Source: Bradyrhizobium sp. CB1650 (GTDB lineage Bacteria > Pseudomonadota > Alphaproteobacteria > Rhizobiales > Xanthobacteraceae). Taken from it: a stretch of DNA of 64,000 nt. The position numbers and the translations under genes were made by a program. The notes beneath the pieces were generated by a model. The model did not search any database. It was not told the DNA's origin and was given only the letters and a program-made list of their open reading frames with translations. Location: the NCBI RefSeq assembly GCF_029761915.1, contig NZ_CP121695.1, forward strand, positions 1,765,501-1,829,500. The letters run 5' to 3'. This document shows positions 26,148 to 36,928 of the stretch, one piece after another. How positions within the stretch are numbered: position 1 is the stretch's first letter; each line of letters opens with the position of its first letter.

Positions 26148-26533
26148 GTGAATTGTCCCCCGGCCCGGCCGCAAAGGCTGCGGGCACTTGGCATTGGTCG
26201 TCGGGGAGCTGGGGAAAGTTCAAAGCGGGGGCCGGTCTGGCCGCGCTACCCGCGCCACTCCCCCACTGTCATGCCCCGCGACCCGGCTACGCCAAGGCTT
26301 CGCCGGGGCTTCGGTCTAGGGGCGCCGAAGCTTTAGCGTAGGCGGCAGGCGGGGCATCCAGTACGCCGCGGCTTCTCAGCTCTCGCCTCGCTGCCACTGG
26401 AATACTTGATCACCCGCTTTCGCGGATGATGACACCGACTGTGGAGCGCCAGCGCACGCTCTGGCACCCCAAAAAATCAAAACCGCCGCGTCCCTTCTCG
26501 GGAGCGCGGCGGCCCATGAGGTGTGATGCTTGA
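26148..26533. other. Gene-free gap with repeat material
   Basis: A 386-base gap. It holds a GC-rich palindromic element around 26268-26375 (TGTCATGCCCCGCG to GCGGGGCATCC, with CGCCGGGGC inside) and the terminator of the downstream leftward gene at 26471-26512. I see no gene. Confidence 0.55.
26471..26512 (-). terminator. Rho-independent terminator of the leftward hypothetical gene
   Basis: Read leftwards, GCCGCCGCGCTCCC / GGGACGCGGCGG forms a long stem, followed by GTTTTGATTTTTT. It lies 21 bases after the stop of the gene at 26534-26950. Confidence 0.87.
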
Positions 26534-26950
26534 TCAGATATTGCGCAGGCCGTCGGCGGTACGCTTCCACTGCGAGACGTTGTCGGCGATCATGCGGGTC
26601 GACTTCATCGCGGCCTGGCTGAGCTGGGCGTAGCCGGAGATCTCGCGCTGGACGCGCTGGCCTTCGGCGTGGAGGAGATCGCGCAGGCTCTCGAGCTCGG
26701 AGATCAGGTTCTCGATCTCGGCGAGCGAGGTGCCGGCGACGCGCTGGATCAGCGAGTTGACGTTGTTGACGGTGGCTTCGGCGTTGGGATCGAGCGCAGG
26801 CTCGCTGCCGGATGCCGGCCGGCGCAGATAGGCGATGTCGTTGCGCACGAAATCGCGGATGCCGGCCTCGACCTCCGTCACGGCGGCGAGGTTGGTGTCG
26901 ACCGTCTCGGTCTCGGTGGATTCAATCTTTTCCGGGCGAGTGGCGTTCAT
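26534..26950 (-). CDS. Conserved-type hypothetical protein, coiled-coil
   Basis: A 138-residue cytoplasmic protein, no signal peptide. It is rich in long helices: IRDFVRNDIAYL, VNNVNSLIQRVAGTSLAEIE and LISELESLRDLLHAEGQRV point to coiled coil. AGGGA lies before ATG 26950; the frame upstream is not credible. A strong terminator follows. No domain recognised. Confidence 0.75.
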   Translation of the reverse strand: MNATRPEKIESTETETVDTNLAAVTEVEAGIRDFVRNDIAYLRRPASGSEPALDPNAEATVNNVNSLIQRVAGTSLAEIENLISELESLRDLLHAEGQRVQREISGYAQLSQAAMKSTRMIADNVSQWKRTADGLRNI

Positions 26951-27224
26951 CGTTGTTCCCTGTTCGCGTTGAGCGCAGCGCGAGTGTCCCCCGCACGACG
27001 ACGTCTGTGAGGCAACCTGCATCAGGGCGTCCGATTTTGGCCGCAACTAGGCCAAGATGCGGCAAGGGCGGACCATTCCGGGGTTTTGCCGTGGCGTATG
27101 GTTACGAATGCCTGAATGCCGGCGCGGCGGGTTGTATTCGCGGCTTGGTCGGTGGTCGGTCCCACCCGGAATTTGCTGTCGCAAATTCCGGTCTCTCCTC
27201 GCAAGCGGGGAGGGCGAAAGCCCT

Positions 27225-28127
27225 TCACCAGCTCTTCTTGAAGCCCGCGGTGAGGCTCTTGTTGATCGCACCCTGGGAGGTCTCGCCGACGGAGCCGGAG
27301 ACGGTGACGTTGTCGAACAGCTTCTGCTCGGCGCCGAACTTGCGCAGCCATTTGTCGTCGGTGGTCGACAGCGTCTGGCCGGCGGTGATGCTGGTGCCGG
27401 TGTCGATGATCGTGACCTTGGCGGACTGGTCGGTCTCGTAGTTGCGGATGGTGTGCCCGGCGATACCGGGGAGCGCCGTCGTGCCCTGCTGGTTCACGCT
27501 GTAGCCGTTCTCGAGCGTCAGCGAATAGTCGCTCGAGAGCGGCACCGACTTGGTCAGGGAGGCGCCGAGCCGGCTCTGCTCCGCGCCGGGATCGACCCGG
27601 GCCTCCACCGCGGTCCTGTCCCAGATCGAGCCCGCGCCCGGCGCGGTCGCGGCGGCCCAGGCGCTGCCGGAGGATTGCGGCAGGCTGCCGCCATTGGCGG
27701 CCTTTTCCGCCAGCAGCTCGGACATCGTGGTCGGCTCGCGGGCCACCGTCATGTCGGCGCCGATCCGCGTGTCCCAAAACGAAAACACCGACCGCTTCAC
27801 GGTGACGGCCGAGGAGCCGTTCGCGTTGGGGTTCGACGACCAGTCCAGCCCGTCCTTGGCTGCGGCTTGCGCCCGCTTCTTCGCAGCGATGATATCGTTG
27901 AGCATACCGGCGTCGATTGCGAGCTGGCTCCAGTCGAGCTTGTCGACGTCGATCCCCTTGAGCACGTCGCCGTCGTTGACGTCAGGTGTCGCCGCAGCCT
28001 CCGCCTCGTCGTCCGGCGCTGCTGGCGCCGGCGAAATGATCTGAGCCGGGGCCGTCAGCACCGAGCCAAAAATGAACGCGGCCGCCAGCACTGGCAGCCT
28101 CCAGCCGAAACCTGTCGAGAATTCCAT
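27225..28127 (-). CDS. Exported hypothetical protein, beta-rich C-terminus
   Basis: A 300-residue protein: signal peptide to about residue 28 (TAPAQ), an acidic linker with Pro/Ala, a middle helical stretch (LDWSQLAIDAGMLND), then alternating strands typical of a periplasmic or outer-membrane beta domain, ending GFKKSW. A terminal aromatic fits barrel targeting, but the last strands are not diagnostic. Function unknown. Read leftwards alone. Confidence 0.75.
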   Translation of the reverse strand: MEFSTGFGWRLPVLAAAFIFGSVLTAPAQIISPAPAAPDDEAEAAATPDVNDGDVLKGIDVDKLDWSQLAIDAGMLNDIIAAKKRAQAAAKDGLDWSSNPNANGSSAVTVKRSVFSFWDTRIGADMTVAREPTTMSELLAEKAANGGSLPQSSGSAWAAATAPGAGSIWDRTAVEARVDPGAEQSRLGASLTKSVPLSSDYSLTLENGYSVNQQGTTALPGIAGHTIRNYETDQSAKVTIIDTGTSITAGQTLSTTDDKWLRKFGAEQKLFDNVTVSGSVGETSQGAINKSLTAGFKKSW

Positions 28128-28395
28128 CGTCCTGCCCGCGAACCCCGGCGCATGCTTCCGAACGCAATATAGAGCGGCTTTCCGCGAACACCATGCGCCA
28201 TTCAGTCCGCGTCCAACATGCGGTTATATCGTTGCGAAATTGTGGCGGCAGCCATTGAGGCCGCGAACCAACGGGCCGCGCGGAAGGCGCGCGCCCGATG
28301 ACGAACTCTGCACGACGGCATCCGGCGGGGCTGGAGGCCAGGGCATCGCGCGAGCGCCGCCATCGGTCCCGAAACGGGGCCCGTTGGCGTCCCTA

Positions 28396-28836
28396 TCACC
28401 CCACGCCGGTCATCTTGGGCAGATGAATGGCGCGGCCGAGTGCCTGCTCCACGAGGTCGAAGGTGTCGATCAGCACCCGCATGTTGACGAGGCGGCCCGC
28501 CTTGAACTGTGCGAACTGCGCCACCCGCAGCGAGAGCGCCTTGTCGGAATCGAGCGCGGTCAGCGAATAGCGCAGCATGGAGGCCGCGGAATCCACGCCC
28601 AGCATGATGCTCTCGCGGTCGAAGCGGCGGACATGGAAGTTGTCGGCGAGCTGGTGGATGACGTCGAGCACCGCCTGCTTGCCGTGGCGCGCCCCGAGGA
28701 ACGGAAACATGTCGATCGGGCCATAGATCGCCCAGTCGACGTCCTCGTCGATCAGGGCCTCGATGTCCTCGAAGTGCCGGTCGTTGATCGCGCGATGCAA
28801 TGCGCGCGAGAAACGCCAGAGGCTGTGCTCTGTCAT
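28396..28836 (-). CDS. NTF2-like (SnoaL/ketosteroid isomerase-fold) protein
   Basis: A 146-residue single domain. The cone-shaped NTF2 fold is suggested by a long first helix (SRALHRAINDRHFEDIEALI), DVDWAIYGPIDMFPFLG and the strand LVNMRVLIDTFDLVEQALG. ATG 28836 is chosen; the longer frame adds a Phe/Cys start with no support. A second, related gene lies about 270 bases upstream on the same strand. Substrate unknown. Confidence 0.85.
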   Translation of the reverse strand: MTEHSLWRFSRALHRAINDRHFEDIEALIDEDVDWAIYGPIDMFPFLGARHGKQAVLDVIHQLADNFHVRRFDRESIMLGVDSAASMLRYSLTALDSDKALSLRVAQFAQFKAGRLVNMRVLIDTFDLVEQALGRAIHLPKMTGVG

Positions 28837-29064
28837 TTTGGGCAGTCCTGAAACTGGCTTGCAAAAAATGGAAAACAACCCCCATGCACAGTAGGTGCCG
28901 CGGGGGCGGTCAACTCATTCGTATGCGAACAAATACGGGGTTTCGGCCAAAACGCAATTCACGTTTTTGCAATGCACAATTGAACGTGCTTTGTGAGATT
29001 TGCAACAAAGCCCCGTATTTTACCGGTCGCGGCCGTTCGAGCGAGCGGCGCGTCACACATTCGG

Positions 29065-29091
29065 TGTCGTCCTGGCTTTCGCCAGGACGAC
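29065..29091. repeat. Short hairpin related to repeat family A
   Basis: GTCGTCCTGGC and GCCAGGACGAC form an 11-bp perfect inverted repeat around TTTC. It is the arm sequence of the family A palindrome without the interior, between the two NTF2-like genes. Confidence 0.65.
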
Positions 29092-29101
29092 GTCGCGTAG
29101 A

Positions 29102-29548
29102 TTACTCCGCCCGCTCGCCCACTATCAGCGGGCCGATCTCGCGCTCCAGGACCTGCTGCACCAAATCGTAGGAATCGATGATCTCGCGGATCTCCGCCAC
29201 CAGCCCGGCCCGGAAGGTGTAGAACACGGCCATGTCGAACTGCACGATGCGATTGTTGCTGCGCTTCTTGAAGTAGGCGTGCATGTAGGTCGCGACCTCG
29301 TCGCCCTCGACGACGATGTGCGGCGTCTTGTAGCGAACCTCCGAATAGCGCGACCAGATCGTCTGCCAGAGCTCGCGCAGCTCGGCTCTGCCGTGGCGCG
29401 GCACCATGTGCGGCAGCACGTCGATCGGCGCGTGCGTGAGGAAGTCGACATCCTCGGTGCAGCACGACAGCGCCGCGTCGAGATCGCCGCGCGCAAAACT
29501 GTCGAGCAGATGGAGCACGCGCCGTCTGTTCAACGATTCAACCGTCAT
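29102..29548 (-). CDS. NTF2-like (SnoaL-fold) protein, second copy
   Basis: A 148-residue protein with the same layout as its downstream neighbour: LLDSFARGDLDAALSCCTED, DFLTHAPIDVLPHMVPRHG and VAEIREIIDSYDLVQQVLE. Shared positions (for example APID/GPID and the closing DLVQQ/DLVEQ) point to an old duplication. ATG 29548. Catalysis is unproven; many such proteins bind small hydrophobic ligands. Confidence 0.83.
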   Translation of the reverse strand: MTVESLNRRRVLHLLDSFARGDLDAALSCCTEDVDFLTHAPIDVLPHMVPRHGRAELRELWQTIWSRYSEVRYKTPHIVVEGDEVATYMHAYFKKRSNNRIVQFDMAVFYTFRAGLVAEIREIIDSYDLVQQVLEREIGPLIVGERAE

Positions 29549-29765
29549 GCTGCGTCCGCCTTGGTCGGCCGTCGATCGCAAACGCTATCGCGCGGTCCGT
29601 TCGCTCATCAATCCGCAAAACCACAGGGGGTGATTGCAGACTGTATGACGCACAAGCGCAATGCCAGGTTCATGGGATGCAATGATGGGTTGCGCGCGCG
29701 GTCGTATGCACGAACTCTGGCCGGCAGCCGGCGCTTCACGCACATCGCCCGGCGCGTCGAGCACT

Positions 29766-32687
<2,922 letters not shown>

Positions 32688-32780
32688 GCTGCGAATATGG
32701 GACGAGTCCGCCCGGCAGAAAAGGGCGAATGCCCTGTCCGGCCCAACCTGCTGACAGCAGGTTGGCAGCAGGCGCAAAGG

Positions 32781-33014
32781 TCACGCCGCCGGCAGCGGCC
32801 CGTCGTCGTCCTCGCGCATGTTGCGCGGCTGGAGGATGTCGAGATGGATGCCGCCACAACCGGTGCAGCGCATGGTCCAGTATTCGCATCCGGCGCGGCC
32901 GCCGATCACGCGGAGCACCGCGAGATCGTCGTCGCATTTCGGACATTTCGCCAGCACGGACCGCGCGTAGGATCGGGCCAGCGGCTGTGTCTCTTCGATT
33001 TCGATGTAAGACAT
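32781..33014 (-). CDS. Small zinc-ribbon-like protein
   Basis: A 77-residue protein with two CxxC pairs (CPKC and CTGC) spaced like a zinc ribbon, with an extra Cys in AGCEYWTMRC. It may bind zinc. No family name recognised. Followed 93 bases later by uvrB on the same strand; an operon is possible. Confidence 0.72.
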   Translation of the reverse strand: MSYIEIEETQPLARSYARSVLAKCPKCDDDLAVLRVIGGRAGCEYWTMRCTGCGGIHLDILQPRNMREDDDGPLPAA

Positions 33015-33071
33015 GACCGGTTCCTCGTTTCCCGCCGCGTTGTCGCGGCAGTCCTTCGCAATCCCGCTTGC

Positions 33072-33296
33072 TTATTCGTCGTCACTCTCCGCCCGGCGGC
33101 GGAAACGGTCGATGTGATGCTTGGCATCCGCGATCGCCGCGTCGGGATCGGGCCAGGCGAAGCCGACTTCCATGGCCGGAAACAGCACGCCGTCGATGGC
33201 AACAGGGCTGAAATCGGCGCGCCGGATCCGGGCGTGCCACAGTCCCTTGCCTGCTTCGAAGGATTCGATGTCAAAGCCGTCGTAAAGGGTCGTCAT
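33072..33296 (-). CDS. 74-residue hypothetical protein behind a leader hairpin
   Basis: A soluble protein with DIESFEAGKGLWHARIRRAD near the start and EVGFAWPDPDAAIADAKHHI near the end; GC3-rich codons support coding. I do not recognise it. Its start ATG 33296 is flanked by the inverted repeat at 33298-33337, which covers the ribosome site GGGGGA. The zinc-ribbon gene follows 57 bases later. Confidence 0.7.
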   Translation of the reverse strand: MTTLYDGFDIESFEAGKGLWHARIRRADFSPVAIDGVLFPAMEVGFAWPDPDAAIADAKHHIDRFRRRAESDDE

Positions 33297-33297
33297 A

Positions 33298-33337
33298 GTG
33301 GTCCCCCACGTTTCTTGTTGGGGGATTAGGGGACCAC
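33298..33337 (-). promoter_or_regulatory. Inverted repeat covering the ribosome-binding site
   Basis: Read leftwards, GTGGTCCCC and GGGGACCAC (perfect 9 bp) bracket 22 bases that hold a second pair CCCCCA/TGGGGG. The inner TGGGGG uses bases also needed by the outer arm, so two folds compete. The 3' arm ends 1 base before ATG 33296 and includes the likely Shine-Dalgarno GGGGGA. Confidence 0.6.
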
Positions 33338-33410
33338 GTTTCCCGATCCGCGTATGTGAAACGGTTCACAAGCCGCCGGCTTTTTCGGCCCAAAGGACCG
33401 ATTAAGGCCT

Positions 33411-34328
33411 TCAGTTCCGCGCGGCGGCGCGGCCGATCCGCCTGGCCGGACGCGCCGCGGGCTCGGAAGCTGCCCGCATGATCCAGCGCCGGAACGCGGC
33501 AAAGTCGCGCTGCTCGGTCTGGAAACTGCGATACACCAGGTACCAGCGCATGCCTTTGGGTACCGAGAGATCGAACGGCGCCACCAGCCGGCCGGCGGCG
33601 AGGTCGTCGTCAATATAAGGCCGGATGCCCATGGCGATGCCGAGGCCGTCGGCGGCGGCCTGCAGCGCCTGGCCATAGAACTCGAATTCGGGGCCGCGTG
33701 CGTTGATCCGGGTGACACTGGCTGCCTTCAGCCAGATCGGCCAGTCCTCCGGCGAATGCGCGACGCGGATCAGGCTCGGTCCCTTCAGGTCGGCCGGCCG
33801 CCTCAGGCCCGCGGCGAGGCGCGGCACGCAGACCGGCGTGAGGTCGCCGGCGAACAGCGGCTCGGCGACGAGCCCGGGCCAGTCGCCGGTGCCGAGCTTG
33901 ATGCCGCAGCTCCAGTCTTCGCCGAACGGCACCGCCGCACCGCCGGTGGTGAAGCGCACCTCGATGTCGGGCTCCTCGCTGCGAAACTCCGACAGGCGCG
34001 GGATCAGCCAGCGCATCGCGAAGGTGTGCCCGACGCCGATGGTGAGCACGCGGACGCTCGATGACGCCGTTACCTGCGCGGTGAGGCTGGCGAGCGCGTC
34101 GAAGATCGGCGTCAGCCCGCTCTGATAGGCGCGCCCCGCCTGCGTCAGCACGAGACGGTTGGCCTTGCGCTCGAACAGCGCGACGCCGAGGCGCTTTTCC
34201 AGAAGATGCACCATGCGGCTGACGGCGGCGGCCGACACGTTCAGCTCGATGCCGGCGGAGGCAAAGCTGCCGGTCCGCGCCGCCGCCTCGAATGCCTTGA
34301 TGCCGTTGAGAAAGAGCAGCCGCCGCAA
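33411..34328 (-). CDS. LysR-family transcriptional regulator (GcvA-like)
   Basis: A 305-residue regulator. The N-terminal winged helix reads NGIKAFEAAARTGSFASAGI and LNVSAAAVSRMVHLLEKRLG; the C-terminal substrate-binding domain follows. I chose TTG 34328 with TGAGGG 8 bases upstream, because no ATG lies near the conserved start; the start is uncertain. Divergent from the TauE/SafE exporter gene, which it may control. Confidence 0.85.
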   Translation of the reverse strand: MRRLLFLNGIKAFEAAARTGSFASAGIELNVSAAAVSRMVHLLEKRLGVALFERKANRLVLTQAGRAYQSGLTPIFDALASLTAQVTASSSVRVLTIGVGHTFAMRWLIPRLSEFRSEEPDIEVRFTTGGAAVPFGEDWSCGIKLGTGDWPGLVAEPLFAGDLTPVCVPRLAAGLRRPADLKGPSLIRVAHSPEDWPIWLKAASVTRINARGPEFEFYGQALQAAADGLGIAMGIRPYIDDDLAAGRLVAPFDLSVPKGMRWYLVYRSFQTEQRDFAAFRRWIMRAASEPAARPARRIGRAAARN

Positions 34329-34439
34329 ATGCCGTACCCTCAGGAAAGCTGATGCCAGGCCAAGATAACTCAGTTTGCGCGGGTGGGACAAGCGAGGCAC
34401 AAGAATTGGCGTAATTCTAAGTTGAATTGTTGATCGGAG

Positions 34440-34478
34440 ACGCCGCCTCTTCGCCTCTCCCCGCAAGCGGGTCGAGGG
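34440..34478. repeat. CTCTCCCC-type repeat fragment
   Basis: GACGCCGCCTCTTCGCCTCTCCCCGCAAGCGGG-like sequence (CCTCTCCCCGC AAGCGGG) between the divergent LysR and TauE genes; the right arm is decayed. Confidence 0.5.
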
Positions 34479-34531
34479 AGTGCGGGCAGCTTGCGTTCCT
34501 TACCCGACGTGCCATCACAGGAGACATCTTC

Positions 34532-35311
34532 GTGACGCTCACCATGATCGCCGCCCTCGGATTGCTGATGGTCGGCACCGCGTTCCTGTCGGGGCTGTTC
34601 GGCATGGCGGGTGGGCTGATTCTGATCGGCGTGCTGCTGGCCTTGATGTCGCTGCCGACCGCGATGGTGCTGCATGCGATCACGCAGATGGCCTCGAACG
34701 GCTGGCGGGCCTTCCTGTGGCGGGCGCATATCCGCTGGCGGCCGGTGTTCGTCTATCTGATCGGCTGCGCGCTGGCCCTGGCGTTGTGGTCGATCACGCG
34801 CTACGTCCCGGACAAGCCGGTCGCGCTGCTGATGCTCGGCGTCACCCCGTTCATGGCGCGGATGATGCCGGCGGGCATCAAGCCCGATCCCGACAGCATC
34901 TGGCAGGGCGCGTTCTACGGCTCGGTCTGCATGGGGCTGATGCTGATGACCGGCGTCTCGGGTCCGCTGATGGACACGTTCTTCCTCGGTGGCAGGTTCG
35001 GCCGGCGCGAGATCGTGGCGACGAAAGCGACCTGCCAGGTCGCGAGCCATTTCACCAAGCTGGTCTATTTCGGCGGCATCATCGACCAGGCCGCCTCGCT
35101 CGATCCGGTGCTGGCCGCGGTTGCGATCGCCGCCTCGATGCTCGGCACCAGCCTCGCCCGCCGCCTGCTCGAGGCGATGAGCGACCAGCAATACCGCGTG
35201 TGGGCGACGCGGCTGATCACCACCATCGCCTGCTACTACATCGCCTATGGCGGCTGGCTCCTGGTCCGCACGCCGGTGCTGGCGGCCTTCGACAAGGGAG
35301 GACTGCAATGA
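34532..35311 (+). CDS. TauE/SafE family membrane transporter
   Basis: A 259-residue protein with about eight hydrophobic helices and the family repeat GLFGMAGGLILIGVLLAL near the N-terminus and VSGPLMDTFFLGGRFGRREI later. These proteins are putative exporters of sulfite or organosulfonates. Starts at GTG 34532, ACAGGAG 9 bases upstream. Its stop overlaps the ATG of the following 76-residue gene, so the two are coupled. Confidence 0.88.
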   Translation: MTLTMIAALGLLMVGTAFLSGLFGMAGGLILIGVLLALMSLPTAMVLHAITQMASNGWRAFLWRAHIRWRPVFVYLIGCALALALWSITRYVPDKPVALLMLGVTPFMARMMPAGIKPDPDSIWQGAFYGSVCMGLMLMTGVSGPLMDTFFLGGRFGRREIVATKATCQVASHFTKLVYFGGIIDQAASLDPVLAAVAIAASMLGTSLARRLLEAMSDQQYRVWATRLITTIACYYIAYGGWLLVRTPVLAAFDKGGLQ

Positions 35312-35538
35312 ACGAGACGGCCGATCCGCTGGTGCTCGATTTCGTCGAATGGATCGCGCGCGAGCCGCGCGCCTATGCCGAGGTGGTCGCGACCTGGAAG
35401 ACGTCCTGCCCGCGCCTCACCATATGGGAAGACGCCGCCGATCGCGGCTACGTCGCGCGCGAGACGATTGCGGGCGTCGGGTTGATCATCGCGGTGACCA
35501 AAGACGGCGAGAAGCTGCTGCGCGCGAACGGGCGGTGA
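35308..35538 (+). CDS. Small winged-helix-like hypothetical protein
   Basis: A 76-residue soluble protein: helix LDFVEWIAREPRAYAEVV, helix TSCPRLTIWEDAADRGYV and a final strand pair with IIAVTKDGEKLLRANGR. The layout looks like a winged helix of the MarR-wing type, but no family name comes to mind. Start ATG 35308 overlaps the TGA of the transporter gene. A regulatory or partner role for the transporter is inference. Confidence 0.75.
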   Translation: MNETADPLVLDFVEWIAREPRAYAEVVATWKTSCPRLTIWEDAADRGYVARETIAGVGLIIAVTKDGEKLLRANGR

Positions 35539-35568
35539 TGTTCTTCGATTCTTGTCTCTCCACATCGC

Positions 35569-35683
35569 CATTGCGAGCGCCGGCGAAGCAATCCAGAATG
35601 TGTCCGCGCCGATAGTCCGGATTGCTTCGCGGAGCCTGTCATCGGGCGCGCTTCGCGCGGACCCGTTGGCTCGCAAATGACGG
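35569..35683. repeat. Palindromic repeat, family C (copy 2, expanded)
   Basis: CATTGCGAGCGCCGGCGAAG with CAATCCAGAAT at the left, GTCCGGATTGCTTCGC then an inserted CGCGCTTCGCGCG hairpin and TTGGCTCGCAAATGAC at the right. It is a diverged copy of the element at 2086-2164, with about 30 extra bases. Confidence 0.7.
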
Positions 35684-35704
35684 AGCCCTGGGGAGAGACC
35701 TACC

Positions 35705-36403
35705 ATGTCACTCAAACTCTACGAACTCGTCGGCACCGACGCCAGCCGTCCCTTCAGCCCGTACTGCTGGCGCACGCGGATGGCGCTGGCGCACAAGGGT
35801 CTCTCGGCGGAATCGCTGCCCTGGCGTTTCACCGAGAAGGGCACGATCGCACCGCATGGCTCGGAAAAGGTGCCCGTGCTGCTGCATCACGGCAGGCCGG
35901 TGGTCGATTCCTGGGCGATCGCGACCTATCTCGAAGAGACCTTTCCGGACCGCCCGTCGCTGTTCGGCGGCGAGGGCGGCCGCGCCATGGCGCGCATGCT
36001 CAACGCCTGGGGCGACATCGCGATCGTCGGCGGCATCTTTCCGCTGATCATCGCCGACATCCCGAAGAATCTCGACGAGGCCGATGCCGCCTATTTCCGC
36101 AAGTCGCGCGAGGCGCGCTTCGGCGGCAAGGCGCTGGAAGACATCATGGCAAGCCGCGACACCGGCGTGATTGCATTCCGCAAGTCGCTTGAGGTGATGC
36201 GCCAGACCTTCAAGACGCAAGCATATCTCGGCGGCCGTGCGCCGAACTATGCCGACTACATCGTGTTCGGCGGCTTCCAATGGGCGCGCGTCGTCAGCCC
36301 GTTCAAGCTGCTCGAGGCGGATGATCCCGTCTATGCGTGGCGCGAAAAGCTGCTCGACGCGTTCGATGGCATGGCGCGCAAGTCGCCGGGGCATGCGGTG
36401 TAG
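35705..36403 (+). CDS. Glutathione S-transferase family protein
   Basis: A 232-residue protein with an N-terminal thioredoxin fold (SLKLYELVGTDASRPFSPYC, KVPVLLHHGRPVVDSWAIA) and an all-helical C-terminal domain. The Ser-Pro-Tyr-Cys in PFSPYC sits where GST active-site Ser/Cys lie. Substrate unknown. ATG 35705. Alone on this strand between the palindromic repeats. Confidence 0.9.
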   Translation: MSLKLYELVGTDASRPFSPYCWRTRMALAHKGLSAESLPWRFTEKGTIAPHGSEKVPVLLHHGRPVVDSWAIATYLEETFPDRPSLFGGEGGRAMARMLNAWGDIAIVGGIFPLIIADIPKNLDEADAAYFRKSREARFGGKALEDIMASRDTGVIAFRKSLEVMRQTFKTQAYLGGRAPNYADYIVFGGFQWARVVSPFKLLEADDPVYAWREKLLDAFDGMARKSPGHAV

Positions 36404-36427
36404 GTAGCGCGCAAGCTCTCTCCACAA

Positions 36428-36554
36428 CGTCGTCCCGGCGAAGGCCGGGACCCATACCGCGTGATCTAACGAGTGCGGTTGGTCGTCGTCCCGAACGACG
36501 AGTCTTCGCCAAACTTCTTTCCGGGGTTACGGGTCCCGTCTTCGCCGGGACGAC
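36428..36554. repeat. Palindromic repeat, family A (copy 2)
   Basis: CGTCGTCCCGGCGAAGGCCG at the left and GTCTTCGCCGGGACGACA-type right arm, with GGGACCCATACCGCG and GGTTACGGGTCCCG inside. Shares arms and inner sequence GTCTTCGCCAAAC with the copy at 52308-52449. Confidence 0.85.
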
Positions 36555-36601
36555 ACTGAGGATGTGGCCGCATGCTCGCGCCTCACGCGTGGTGGCGCGG
36601 C

Positions 36602-36814
36602 TTATTTCACGGCGCTCTCCGCCTCCGCCGCTAGCTTTCGCAGACACTCACGGCACAAACAGTCCTCGCCCTCGAGCGGCATCGGCAGCCGCGCCACCTC
36701 CTCCGCGCACCAGCAGGAGCCGGAGAGGTCGCAGCCGAATTCGGTGCCGCAACGGGAACAGGCAAGGCGGCGCATCGGCGGGGCTTGCAATGGAGATTCT
36801 TTCGGATTTGTCAT
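36602..36814 (-). CDS. Cysteine-rich CWC family protein
   Basis: A 70-residue protein with the CWC signature (SGSCWCAEE) and seven more or fewer paired cysteines: CSRCG, GCDLSGSCWC, DCLCREC. It should bind metal through the Cys clusters. Function unknown. Read leftwards; divergent from the DUF1800 gene, 114 bases away. Confidence 0.85.
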   Translation of the reverse strand: MTNPKESPLQAPPMRRLACSRCGTEFGCDLSGSCWCAEEVARLPMPLEGEDCLCRECLRKLAAEAESAVK

Positions 36815-36928
36815 GATCTGCGCCGAAGCTTTGCCGTCATTTTCATGTCGGGTTCATCGCCCGCCGCGATATATTAGACGCCGCGCATGGACCCGGAAAG
36901 CGTTCGGCAAGGCGCAGAGGACAAATCG

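Noticed and set aside
28202..28395. Possible extension of the NTF2-like region downstream
   Set aside because: Frames here are Arg/Ala-rich and out of phase with the NTF2 gene; no gene seen.
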